Part shown: piece after piece, positions 32,950 to 41,624 of the stretch | Position numbering within the stretch: the stretch's first letter is position 1 | How the letters are laid out: every line of letters starts with the position of its first letter | NCBI GenBank assembly: GCA_013288235.1 | Contig: JABDCF010000024.1 | Coordinates: 1 to 41,624 of the forward strand | Length of the DNA: 41,624 nucleotides | Source: Bacteroidota bacterium | GTDB lineage: Bacteria; Bacteroidota; Bacteroidia; Sphingobacteriales; Sphingobacteriaceae | Direction: 5' to 3' | Notes under the pieces: model-generated | The model's database searches: none | Told to the model about the DNA's origin: nothing | What the model saw: only the letters and a program-made list of their open reading frames with translations | Made by a program: the position numbers and the translations under genes

Positions 32950-33594
32950 ATGAAAAGAGTTAATTACTTATTGATGTTACTGGCAGTTGGCGTACTGCTT
33001 ATAACATCGTGCGGAAAAAATGGTGCAGTAGGACCCCAGGGGCCAACAGGACCAACTGGCCCACAAGGGCCTGCCGGATCGACCGGATCAGCCGGAACTA
33101 ACGGCACTAATGGTTCAACGGGCGCTACTGGTGCTACAGGGGCAACCGGAACAGCCAATGTGATCTATTCGGCATGGACAACCCCTGCATCCTATACCAA
33201 GGATACAATTTTCAGCACCTATCATTTTGACGCAAACATCCCGGCAGCAAAGATCACCCAGGCCATTTTAGATAATGGCACCGTGTTAGTGTATGGTAAA
33301 TTAGACGGGTACACCGCAACAATATGGCCTACAAGCCAGGTGAGCGCATTGCCAATTGTTGTTACCTATGAGGAAGGTACCACTACTTACACTGATACCT
33401 GGTCATCGTTGATTACATTGGGCAATGTGAAAATTGATTTTGTGGACAATGGGAATTTGTACGGTGGCATCTCAAATGCACATCAGTTCAGGTATGTTAT
33501 TATTCCGGGCGCTGTGTTGACTGCAACAATTAACAAACATGTCAACTTTAATGATTACAGCCAGGTGCAGCAGGCCTTTCACTTACCTGATTGA
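32950..33594 (+). CDS. Lipoprotein with collagen-like Gly-X-Y repeats
   Basis: 214 residues. A lipoprotein signal peptide ends with LLITSC, lipidation expected at Cys21. Residues ~25-68 form about 15 collagen-type triplets ([19 protein letters not shown], then GATGATGATG), which would trimerise the protein. A C-terminal globular domain of ~140 residues follows ([19 protein letters not shown] through [10 protein letters not shown]). Such proteins are common in Bacteroidota and are probably surface-exposed stalks; the head domain has no function known to me. It is a single gene with a probable terminator at 33648. Confidence 0.88.
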   Translation: MKRVNYLLMLLAVGVLLITSCGKNGAVGPQGPTGPTGPQGPAGSTGSAGTNGTNGSTGATGATGATGTANVIYSAWTTPASYTKDTIFSTYHFDANIPAAKITQAILDNGTVLVYGKLDGYTATIWPTSQVSALPIVVTYEEGTTTYTDTWSSLITLGNVKIDFVDNGNLYGGISNAHQFRYVIIPGAVLTATINKHVNFNDYSQVQQAFHLPD

Positions 33595-33647
33595 GGTGGC
33601 AAAAAGTGGTCCTCACTTTCCAATTCATCAATCAGATTTTGCTAAGA

Positions 33648-33676
33648 GCACCGGCCAAAACCGGGGCTTCTTATTT
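33648..33676 (+). terminator. Probable terminator of the collagen-like lipoprotein gene
   Basis: GCACCGG and CCGGGGC arms with a CCAAAA loop (one mismatch), followed by TTCTTATTT. About 50 nt after the lipoprotein stop. Confidence 0.45.
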
Positions 33677-33702
33677 AACTTAACATCACGCTATTTCCTT
33701 TT

Positions 33703-34272
33703 TTAAAAAAACTTAAACCCGACGCTCAATGCCCACAGATGTTGCCTTTGGCCAAAGTCCGGGTTTATATCGGTAAGCCCGCCTTCGTAACGAAGATCGG
33801 CAGTTATTGGCCCCAGGTCAACACCTGCGCCTGCCTGGTAACCCAGTGTACTGTTGCGGTAATGGCCAAAATCATTGTAGGCTTCGTTAACTGTATTAGT
33901 AAAATTGTTGCTTAATACAGAAGTATAGATGGGCCCTGCCATTACCCTGAAGTTTAAACTTTGCGGGCCAAACCTTGCGCCCACCAACACAGGCACATTC
34001 AGGTTAGTGACACGCACATGGGCATTATAAGTATTGTCATCCGATGCAAAACTGCCCCCGGTACTGCTTAAATATACCTCAGGCTGCAAATAAATATTGC
34101 CGCCTATGCGTGCAAACGCACCAGCCTGGTAACCGGCTACGCTTGAAGACTTCAGGTTATCCGAATTAATTGTAGAATAATTAACACCTCCTTTTATACC
34201 GAGGGAAAATTGTGCTTTTGCGCTGATGCATACCGCCATCAATAACGCCGCACTCAATAAATACTTTTTCAT
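33703..34272 (-). CDS. PorT-like outer-membrane beta-barrel protein
   Basis: 189 residues. A signal peptide is clear (KKYLLSAALLMAVCISAKAQ). The mature part begins FSLGIKGGVNYSTINSDN and shows the alternating amphipathic strands of the OMP_b-brl_2/PorT family, e.g. VPVLVGARFGPQSLNFRVMA and TADLRYEGGLTDINPDFGQR, ending ALSVGFKFF with terminal phenylalanines for barrel insertion. The function is unknown. It is convergent with the lipoprotein gene. Confidence 0.88.
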   Translation of the reverse strand: MKKYLLSAALLMAVCISAKAQFSLGIKGGVNYSTINSDNLKSSSVAGYQAGAFARIGGNIYLQPEVYLSSTGGSFASDDNTYNAHVRVTNLNVPVLVGARFGPQSLNFRVMAGPIYTSVLSNNFTNTVNEAYNDFGHYRNSTLGYQAGAGVDLGPITADLRYEGGLTDINPDFGQRQHLWALSVGFKFF

Positions 34273-35085
34273 AATAGTTGTTTTTAAGTGATTTTGAAGG
34301 AGTAACGGACAATTTTTTTCTATTTCAAAAACTGTTCATCACTTCTTCATGCTTTTCATAGTTTGGCTTAGCCTGATTGCTAATTGGTAAATAATTTACT
34401 TTACCCCTAACAATAGGCTTGCCAAAACAGGCGGGTACATTAAAATAATTTAATGAAATGGCAAAACTGAGATGGCAAATAGTAGGCTACATGCACCACG
34501 ATACGATAACAAAAAGGGAAGGCCATTCCACATTTTCCTTAGTTAAATGAGTATAGATTTTACGATTTTAGTTTTTCTCACACCCTAAATGTCTTTAGGA
34601 CGTGATAAAAATTTCGTTTTCGAGGGCTAAATGCGTTTAGGGCGTGATAAAAATTTCATTTCTGAAGGCTAAACGCATTTAGGGCGTGAGAAACTTTGCG
34701 TTTTTGAAGGCTAAATGCATTTAGGGCGTGAGAATTTTTCACCGGTGTTTTTTAATAAAACACTGATTATCAATGCAATATACTAATTTTCTCGATAAAT
34801 AGCAACAAAATGCATGAAAAATAGCTGTTTCTGCGGCCGCAGGCATTGATGGTTTAAAAATTTGGCCGGGGTAATTATGCTGTTAAACAAATATAACGAT
34901 TTTGGTTGGGATTGATGGTGGCAGAGCGGGGTGAGCAGCTAAATTCCGTTTAAAGTTTTATGGCCTCTGGTTGTTTCACCTCAAACTGTGTAAACGCTCA
35001 TTCCGATGTATTAAATTAATACTTGCACGGCGCACTTAACAAGGCATCAGAACTCACCATTAATAAGTTTAGTCATTATTAAATT
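34273..35085. other. Long intergenic region with a 42-bp tandem repeat
   Basis: About 810 nt with no accepted gene. It contains the repeat array at 34583-34740. The rest is AT-rich; the barrel gene's promoter must lie near its left end. Confidence 0.6.
34583..34740. repeat. 42-bp tandem repeat, four units, each with a palindrome
   Basis: The core CTAA[AC][TC]G begins at 34585, 34627, 34669 and 34711, exactly 42 nt apart. Each unit has a palindromic core, perfect in the last (CTAAATGCATTTAG), then GGGCGTGA and an A/T-rich arm. The units diverge at several positions. The palindromes are flanked by GGC and GGGC, giving short hairpins. Confidence 0.85.
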
Positions 35086-38000
35086 TTAACGGATGATTGC
35101 TACCCATCCCCCAATCGAAGCCTGCCCGTTTTTTGGATCGATAATATAATAGTAAGTCCCTGATTGCAACATTTTGCCGTCGTACTTCCCGTCCCATGGA
35201 ACGGGGTATCCTACTGACGTGAATATCTTCTGCCCCCATCGGTTGAATATGTTAACTGTCGATCCGGGGTAATAGGCCAAATCATGGATCTCCCAGGTAT
35301 CGTTTATGCCATCGCCATTAGGTGTAAATGTATTCGGAATAGACAAAGAGGACAAGAAAGGCGTTACGGTTAACACTCCCGGGATATAAGTAAAGCTGTA
35401 ATCAGGCGAAGCGGCGTTGCCAACGCTAATTGGGTATTGCCCCACTGGCGATGAACTTGTTGCAATGGTCATCACCTCAGGCTGCGCCGTAAGTTGCGCG
35501 GGCCCATCGTTATTTACAAAACCAGCGAAAGTTACCGTTAGTACAGGATTATCGGCTCCAAAAGGCTTGGTTTTATTATCTGCGGTAATTGTTAATGGGG
35601 CCGGGGTTACTGCACCCTCAGGCATAGCAATATTTACGGATGGCGCGCCGCTGGTAGTTATTGTTACATTGCCGCCGTAATTGCCCACATGTGTAGATGA
35701 CGCCAGCCTGATATATACCTGGGCTGAGGAAATGTTTCCAGGGCCGCCTATGGTAACCGAAGAGCTAAAATTTATCCCATCACTGCTCACCTCAAAACCT
35801 GCCGGTGGGTTTACTGTAATTCCCGAAGTAAGATTTGTGCCCGAAACTGTAAAGTTTTCAGCGGTTGAGGCTGTACCGTAAACCGTTGTTAGTGGTGTTA
35901 AAGTACCTGCGGTCGTTAAGGCAGGGGGTACAGGGGTAGGATCTGCCGTAATAGTGAATGTAACCGGCGTGCCATTACAATTTGTGCTGTTTAATGGTGT
36001 TACTGTAATTGTTGCTATAACGGGGCTATTTGTATTATTAATAACAGCAAACGAAGGTATATCTCCCGTACCGGTTGCAGAAAGCCCTATACCAGGCGTA
36101 TCATTAACCCAGCTAAAGGTATTTGCCGTGCCTGTAAAACTTACCGGCGTGGTTATAGCCCCGTTTACTAAGGTTTGAGGGGCTATTGTATTTACCGTGG
36201 GCACCGCATTTATTACGCCGCTTACCGCAACAGATTGATCTGCTGCGCCAACCGAGCTTAAAACAACAGCACCGGAAATATTTCCGGCCGGCGCAATTGC
36301 CGATGACCGTACGTAAATGATAGTGTTGCTAACTGTGCCATTGCTTGGGTTGAGTAAAAGGCTACTGCTGTATCCACTGGTAGGGTTAAGCGATATTTCA
36401 AATCCGGCAGCCGCGCTGGCTGTAATATTTGCAGTTAAGTTGTTACCCGAAACGGTAAACTGCTGAATGTTTGGGCTTGGCGAAGCTATGCCCTCACACG
36501 CGGTAATATTGCCCGAAACATTGCTTGCGGTAATGGTTGGCGTGGCAGCCACTGTAGGCTTTACAGTAATAGTAAAGGTAATTGGAGCTCCTGTGCAGCC
36601 GGTGCCGGCCGTAACAAAGTTACCCAGTGAAAGGGGGTTTATTCCCACGTTAACGGTAGCTATCACCGTGTTGGTAGAAGTATTGATCACCGAAACACTT
36701 TTTGACCCTGTATTAGTGATATAAACAAAATGGCCGTCAGGGCTTACAGAAATGCCATTAGGGTTTGTACCTATTGAAATAGTGGAAATTTCAGTATTAG
36801 TTGAAGTGTTTATTACCGAAACGTAGTTTACACTCATAGCTACATAAGCCCTGGTGCCGTCAGGACTCAAAGCCATAACGCCCGGGACGAGGGTTGTTGG
36901 GATCACCGCTGTAACATTGTTAGTTACCGGATCGATAACAGCTATATGGTTGTAGTTTGAAACGGGCACATATATTTTGCTACCATCCGGGCTCACGACT
37001 ACATCCGCTGGCGCTGTGCCCACGGTTATATTGGCCGTTACCCTATTTGTCGCAGTACTGATAACCGAAATATAATCACTATAGGTAAATGCTACGTAAA
37101 CCTTGCTTCCGTCATGGCTTATGGCTATACCATAGGGGTTTGCCCCAACGGGGATTATTGCTACAACCGCGCCGGTTACAGCATTAACTGCCGAAACGGT
37201 ATTGTCGACGTAGTTTGCAACGTATAACATGGAGCCGTCCGGGCTTACCGTTATACCGGTAGATTCGCCGGATGAACTTACAGGTATAGTATTGATGATG
37301 GCGTTGGTTAGGGTATTTATAACGGTGACAGTAGATGAACCGTCGCTGCATCCGATATACGCCTTGCTGCCATCGGGGCTTATACATACGCAGGACGGAT
37401 CGTGGGGAGGCGTTATCGTAGCTACGATCTTGTTGGTGGCGACATTGATCACCGAGACAGTGCCATCGCCCGAATTAGCTATATATGCGAACCCTTCTGA
37501 TACGGGGGTAGCGGTAATTGTTGCGGTAACCGGGCTGGTCCCGTTGTTTATTGCCGTAAACGAGTTGATGTTTCCCGAACCAGCTGCTGCAAGGCCTATT
37601 CCAGGCGTATCATTAACCCAGTTAAAAACCGTATTACTTGTGCCGCTAAAATTAATAGCTGTTGTGGCTGCTCCGTTTGTTACGATTTGAGGGGCTATCG
37701 TATTTACGGTGGGCAGCGCATTTATTATTCCGTTTACCGGAACAGATTGATTTGTGGCGCCAGATGAACTGAGTACCACATTTCCGGAGATATTGCCAGC
37801 GCCGTCACCCGCAGCAGACCGCACATATACCGTGGTGCTGCTTAAACTGCCTGCCGGCTCATTGAGCGTTACACTGTTGCTGTAACCGCTTCCCGCAGCA
37901 AGCGATACTTCAAATCCTGCTGGAGCTTCAGCGGTAACAGCAGCAGTTAAATTAATCCCCGAAACAGTGAATTGCTGTATATTAGGGCTGGCAGATGCCG

Positions 38001-40782
38001 AACCAAGGCATGCCGCAATATTGCCCGTTGTAGGGCCTGCGGTAATTGTTGGCGGATTAGATGCAGGGGTTACAGTAATTGTAAATTTTATCGATGGTCC
38101 TGTACATAATGCACCCCTGGAAACAAAATTGCCCGGCGACTGAGGCCCGGTTCCAACCGGTATTGTAGCTTCTATGGCATTTGTTGAGGTATTGATTACC
38201 GAAACCTCATCAAAAACAAAATTCATTACATATAAAAAACTGCCGTCAGGGCTAACTGACAGGCCGGTTGGAGAACCATCAATGGGCGTTATTATGGTCG
38301 CTATTACCGTATTTGTTGCCGTACTGATAACAGAAACAGTGTTTTCGGCATTATTTGAAACATAAACTTTATTGCCATCCGGGCTAACCGTAACGCCCCA
38401 GGGATGTAAACCTACAGGAACTAAAGCAATTACAGCATTCGTTGCTGTGTTAATCACCGTAACATTCTGGCTGAATTGGTTTGCAACGTATATGCGTGTA
38501 CCGTCAGGGCTTTCGGCTAACCCGAATGGGGTTAATCCTAAAGGAATAGTGGCTATAATATTGCCGTTAGCTATATTGATTACAGAAAGGGTGTTAATTA
38601 CGGAATTCTCGACATATAAACGGTTGCCGTCAAGACTTACCAATACCCCATTAGGCGTACCGCCTGTAGCCGTGGGTATAGTTCCCGTAACCGTATTTGT
38701 TGCCGTGCTGATCACCGAAACCGAGCCTACGCCACCTGAACCTTCATTGGTAACGTATACTTTGCTTCCATCCGGGCTAACTGTTATACCAAAAGGAATT
38801 GTGCCTACAGGTATGGTTGCTATAACCGTATTGGTTGCTGAATTAATAACAGATACATTATTTGATCCCGTATTTACAACATAAGCCCTTGAGCCATCCG
38901 GAGTAACGGAAATATAGCTGGGCTCCGAGCCTACCGGGATAATTGATACTACTGCATTTGTTGAAGTACTGATGGCAGAAACAGTACCATCACCAGTATT
39001 GCCTATATAGGCGAACCCCTCCATGGGTTGCGGCGTTACGGTAACAGTAGCCGTTACGGGGCTGCTACCAGTATTTGAAGCCGTAAACGAAGCGATGTTT
39101 CCGGTACCGCCTGCCGCTAAACCAATCCCCGGCGTATCGTTCGTCCAGGTAAATGTACTGCTGGCGCCGGTAAAATTAACGGCTGCGGTGGCCGCGCCGC
39201 TTGCAACAGTTTGGTTAGGTGCCTGGTTCACCGTCGGCAAAGCGTTCACGACACCCGATACGGCAACATCCTGGCTTACAGCTCCGGTACTGCTTAACAC
39301 TACGTTACCCGAAATGCTGCCCACCCCGTCGCCGGCCGCAGACCGCACATATACCGTAGTGTTGCTTAAACTGCCTGCCGACTCATTAAGCGTTATACTG
39401 CTACTGTAACCGCTGCCCACAGCAAGCGATACTTCAAACCCGGCTGGCGCTGCGGCAGTAACCGCTGTAGCTAAATTAAGCCCTGAAACAGTAAAATGCT
39501 GTATCTCAGGGCCGGCTGATGCCGTGCCGGCACAAGCTGAAATATTGCCTGTTGCCTGGCTTGCTGTGATTGTTGGTGGGGCAGATGCCGGTGTTGGATC
39601 TACGGTGATGGTGAACTTAATTGGCTGGCAGGTCGATCCTATAACAAAATTACCAAATGAAATAGGATTTGAACCTACCGGAATAGTAGCACCACCTGTA
39701 TTTGTTGCTAAGTTATAAAACCCCAAAGAATTTGTGTTTTCATCGGTTAAGTACAAGATATTTCCGTCGGGACTTAATGAAATACTGTATGGCGTATTTG
39801 CAGGGATATCGGTTATAATTGCGTTTGTAGCGGTGTTAATTATAAAAATGTAGGTATCAACCAAATATAACCGGCTACCGTCGGGACTTAGGCACATAGC
39901 CGGTGTATCGCTAAAATAACTTGCTGTAATAGTTGCAGCGATTGTGTTGTTTGTGGTATTTACTACAGTTATTGTATTAGAATAAGCACTGGAAACATAT
40001 ACGCGCGTACCATCAGCACCAACTACCACGCCATAAGGGTGCGGGCCTACGCCAACCGTGGCTATAACAGTATTTGTTACAGTGTTTATCTCCGACATTG
40101 TATCGTCATTTGAGCTGGCACAATACACCCGGGTACCATCAGGACTTACGGCTATGCCATTTGGATATGATCCAACAGTCAAAGTAGCTATAACTGAATT
40201 GGTTATAGTGCTGATAACCGATACAGAGCTTGAATTATAATTTGCAACATATACACGTTTTCCATCAGGGCTGACACATATTCCGTATGGGCCAATGCCG
40301 ACAGGTATTGTAATCGAAACAGTATTCGTCGCTGTATTAATTACGGATACAGTGTTGTCACCATTATTGGTAATATAAACGCTGCTGCCGTCAGCGCTGG
40401 CCGAAACACCCGTAGGGTGGGCACCTACCGCAATAATGGCAACTACCGCATTGGTTGTAGTGTTAACTACCGAAACATTATTTGAAAATTGATTGGCTAT
40501 ATACGCAAAACCGGTTTGCACCGGCGTAGCGGTAATAGTTGCCGTAACAGGACTGCTTCCGGTATTCACCGCTGTAAACGGTGGAATATTACCCGTGCCG
40601 CTGGCAGCCAGGCCGATAGATGGATTGCTATTTACCCAATTATAAGTGCAGCCCCCGGCGGGAAAATTTTCAGCAGTTGTTGTAGCCCCGTTAGTCACAG
40701 TTTGGTCAGACTGCGCATATACGTGCAGCAATAAGAAGGAGAAAAATGCAATAAAGGGTATGGCAAGTAAAATTCTCCTCAT
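35086..40782 (-). CDS. Giant surface protein with YVTN beta-propellers and type B T9SS sorting domain
   Basis: 1898 residues with a signal peptide (LLAIPFIAFFSFLLLHVYAQ). Three ~510-residue repeats follow. Each begins with a PKD-like unit (TVASGAAT, TPGIGLAA, SPVTATITVTP), then a propeller of YVTN-type blades (SPDGTRVYVANYNS, VSVINTATNTVIATIPVG) at roughly 93-378, 589-888 and 1096-1390, then FTITVDP and a domain with AAPAGFEVSLAVGSGYSSS. A fourth repeat (from ~1530) has no propeller. An MBG-type domain (ITADNKTKPFGADNPVLTV) lies near 1730. The C-terminus (~1813-1898) is the gliding-motility-associated type B domain (PNTFTPNGDGINDTWEI, FNRWGQKIF, GTYYYIIDPKNG). Exported by the type IX system and attached to the surface; probably adhesive. 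Confidence 0.92.
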   Translation of the reverse strand: MRRILLAIPFIAFFSFLLLHVYAQSDQTVTNGATTTAENFPAGGCTYNWVNSNPSIGLAASGTGNIPPFTAVNTGSSPVTATITATPVQTGFAYIANQFSNNVSVVNTTTNAVVAIIAVGAHPTGVSASADGSSVYITNNGDNTVSVINTATNTVSITIPVGIGPYGICVSPDGKRVYVANYNSSSVSVISTITNSVIATLTVGSYPNGIAVSPDGTRVYCASSNDDTMSEINTVTNTVIATVGVGPHPYGVVVGADGTRVYVSSAYSNTITVVNTTNNTIAATITASYFSDTPAMCLSPDGSRLYLVDTYIFIINTATNAIITDIPANTPYSISLSPDGNILYLTDENTNSLGFYNLATNTGGATIPVGSNPISFGNFVIGSTCQPIKFTITVDPTPASAPPTITASQATGNISACAGTASAGPEIQHFTVSGLNLATAVTAAAPAGFEVSLAVGSGYSSSITLNESAGSLSNTTVYVRSAAGDGVGSISGNVVLSSTGAVSQDVAVSGVVNALPTVNQAPNQTVASGAATAAVNFTGASSTFTWTNDTPGIGLAAGGTGNIASFTASNTGSSPVTATVTVTPQPMEGFAYIGNTGDGTVSAISTSTNAVVSIIPVGSEPSYISVTPDGSRAYVVNTGSNNVSVINSATNTVIATIPVGTIPFGITVSPDGSKVYVTNEGSGGVGSVSVISTATNTVTGTIPTATGGTPNGVLVSLDGNRLYVENSVINTLSVINIANGNIIATIPLGLTPFGLAESPDGTRIYVANQFSQNVTVINTATNAVIALVPVGLHPWGVTVSPDGNKVYVSNNAENTVSVISTATNTVIATIITPIDGSPTGLSVSPDGSFLYVMNFVFDEVSVINTSTNAIEATIPVGTGPQSPGNFVSRGALCTGPSIKFTITVTPASNPPTITAGPTTGNIAACLGSASASPNIQQFTVSGINLTAAVTAEAPAGFEVSLAAGSGYSNSVTLNEPAGSLSSTTVYVRSAAGDGAGNISGNVVLSSSGATNQSVPVNGIINALPTVNTIAPQIVTNGAATTAINFSGTSNTVFNWVNDTPGIGLAAAGSGNINSFTAINNGTSPVTATITATPVSEGFAYIANSGDGTVSVINVATNKIVATITPPHDPSCVCISPDGSKAYIGCSDGSSTVTVINTLTNAIINTIPVSSSGESTGITVSPDGSMLYVANYVDNTVSAVNAVTGAVVAIIPVGANPYGIAISHDGSKVYVAFTYSDYISVISTATNRVTANITVGTAPADVVVSPDGSKIYVPVSNYNHIAVIDPVTNNVTAVIPTTLVPGVMALSPDGTRAYVAMSVNYVSVINTSTNTEISTISIGTNPNGISVSPDGHFVYITNTGSKSVSVINTSTNTVIATVNVGINPLSLGNFVTAGTGCTGAPITFTITVKPTVAATPTITASNVSGNITACEGIASPSPNIQQFTVSGNNLTANITASAAAGFEISLNPTSGYSSSLLLNPSNGTVSNTIIYVRSSAIAPAGNISGAVVLSSVGAADQSVAVSGVINAVPTVNTIAPQTLVNGAITTPVSFTGTANTFSWVNDTPGIGLSATGTGDIPSFAVINNTNSPVIATITVTPLNSTNCNGTPVTFTITADPTPVPPALTTAGTLTPLTTVYGTASTAENFTVSGTNLTSGITVNPPAGFEVSSDGINFSSSVTIGGPGNISSAQVYIRLASSTHVGNYGGNVTITTSGAPSVNIAMPEGAVTPAPLTITADNKTKPFGADNPVLTVTFAGFVNNDGPAQLTAQPEVMTIATSSSPVGQYPISVGNAASPDYSFTYIPGVLTVTPFLSSLSIPNTFTPNGDGINDTWEIHDLAYYPGSTVNIFNRWGQKIFTSVGYPVPWDGKYDGKMLQSGTYYYIIDPKNGQASIGGWVAIIR

Positions 40783-40991
40783 GTGGTCAGGTTGGCGTAC
40801 ATGTTTTATTGATAATATTTCAAATTTATAAATATTTAGTTAGGCCTGATAAAATAATAATAATAGGACTCCAACATTCAATGTCGCTTGAATGCCAGTA
40901 AATTAGGCGTGCCGCTTAAATAAGCAGATTGACGGGGTATTTCCAGCTGTCTGTGGGCTTTTGCCTACGGATTATACCCGGAGTTTTCAAC

Positions 40992-41624
40992 TCAAACAAA
41001 CCACCGATCCACAGCCCTCCGGAGTTCGATGCAATCTGGTTCGCCGTCACAAGCCCAGGCGATTATCCCATCAGGGCGTATCAGTACGGCGCTCAAGCCT
41101 AATTGTTCTTTCGCTGGTCCCGGAACATATTTCAATCGGTCGCCATATTCGCCCGCTAAAATTTTTATTGAAGCATCGTTATCAAAATCAAGCAGTATCC
41201 CATGGCCTTCGTGCATCAGTTCGCCAATTGTTGTCCAGTCTTCAAACTCAAAGTTAGGGACGCTGCCGCCTGCCAAAGGATAGTCGCCACCGAGATCATA
41301 ATGCGTATTAACACCCCATACCCTTCCTGCAAAATAGGTGGCGCCATCGCGCGTATTCATAAGGTCGCGTACGATCTCATTCAGCGCACGGGCTTGTGGG
41401 TCTGGGTTCATGATGGCAACCTGGGCGCGCGACCAATCCAGCACTTGTGCCCCAATCGGGTGCCGTTCGCTATAATAACTGTCCAGCAAGCCTTCCGGCG
41501 CTTTGTTTTGGATGGTCGCGGCAAGTTTCCAGCCGAGGTTCATGGCATCGCCCAGCCCGAGGTTAAGGCCTTGTCCGCCCAAAGGTGCATGAATGTGCGC
41601 TGCATCGCCGGCTAAAAGTACACA
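40992..41624 (-). CDS. FAD-dependent aromatic monooxygenase, C-terminal part, runs off the right edge
   Basis: Open from the right edge to the stop at 40992, at least 210 residues. The visible N-terminus reads VLLAGDAAHIHAPLGGQGLN, the conserved FAD-ribose contact (G-D-x3-H) of PheA/TfdB-type flavoprotein hydroxylases, followed by DAMNLGWKLAATI. The last ~100 residues form the thioredoxin-like C-terminal domain (AVLIRPDGIIAWACDGEPDC). Such enzymes hydroxylate phenols or polyketides with NAD(P)H and O2. The N-terminal FAD-binding GxGxxG region lies beyond the window. It is separate from the surface-protein gene and its neighbours are not visible. Confidence 0.9.
   Translation of the reverse strand, partial: CVLLAGDAAHIHAPLGGQGLNLGLGDAMNLGWKLAATIQNKAPEGLLDSYYSERHPIGAQVLDWSRAQVAIMNPDPQARALNEIVRDLMNTRDGATYFAGRVWGVNTHYDLGGDYPLAGGSVPNFEFEDWTTIGELMHEGHGILLDFDNDASIKILAGEYGDRLKYVPGPAKEQLGLSAVLIRPDGIIAWACDGEPDCIELRRAVDRWFV

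Noticed and set aside
33060..33160. Minus-strand proline/valine-rich frame
   Set aside because: Mirror of the Gly-X-Y collagen codons of the plus-strand lipoprotein.
34583..34740. CRISPR array
   Set aside because: The four 42-bp units are directly adjacent and similar along their whole length. There are no unique spacers and no cas genes.
35417..40734. Many plus-strand open frames inside the giant surface-protein gene
   Set aside because: They are antisense shadows of the repetitive Val/Thr/Asn-rich minus-strand gene. Their low-complexity, repeated character follows from the propeller repeats.

Overview
The window looks like a chromosomal segment of a Bacteroidota bacterium, most likely Sphingobacteriaceae (Mucilaginibacter/Pedobacter-like). 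The evidence is Bacteroidota-type promoters (TTTG / TAnnTTTG), a type B gliding-motility (T9SS) C-terminal domain, a DUF5686-type outer-membrane protein, a Bacteroidota-type IspH and a short RpoD-like sigma factor. No rRNA, tRNA or CRISPR array was recognised. The genus is an inference.

Left part (about 1-8600) is accessory and partly decayed. It holds the tail of a gene entering from the left, a C-terminally shortened TetR regulator, and a decayed cassette: DHA2-type MFS fragment, MarR regulator, 47-residue membrane protein, and a frameshifted dienelactone hydrolase fused to the last domain of a DsbD-like protein. Then come an intact DHA2 MFS exporter, a frameshifted LpxO-like hydroxylase, a second TetR regulator and an outer-membrane barrel protein.

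Middle part (about 8700-23400) holds an extra RpoD-like sigma factor, a DUF5686 protein with a type II NADH dehydrogenase, a START-domain protein, and a TetR-TolC-HlyD efflux operon without its own inner-membrane pump. On the minus strand follows a fuller version of the cassette: DHA2 MFS, MarR, MarR, 50-residue membrane protein, universal stress protein, and a DLH-fold protein that has lost its catalytic residues. An ECF-type sigma factor follows.

Six promoters in the first 22.5 kb carry the same 11-bp near-palindrome (consensus TTGACTATCAA) exactly 5 nt upstream of a TAACTTTR -7 element. They drive both MFS exporters, both left-hand TetR genes, the barrel protein and the DUF5686-ndh pair. 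A seventh copy sits just upstream of the -33 box of the START gene. The region therefore reads as one locally built efflux and envelope-stress regulon with duplicated cassettes, and is the best candidate for an undescribed system here.

Right part (about 23500-41624) is more ordinary: a YwqK/MORN-like secreted protein, an AT-rich membrane-anchored protein, a tail-specific protease with a secreted helical protein, hemH and ispH bracketed by inverted copies of a 33-bp repeat, a family 2 glycosyltransferase, a collagen-like lipoprotein, a small barrel protein, a 42-bp tandem repeat with palindromes, a 1898-residue YVTN-propeller surface protein with a type B sorting domain, and an FAD monooxygenase running off the right edge.
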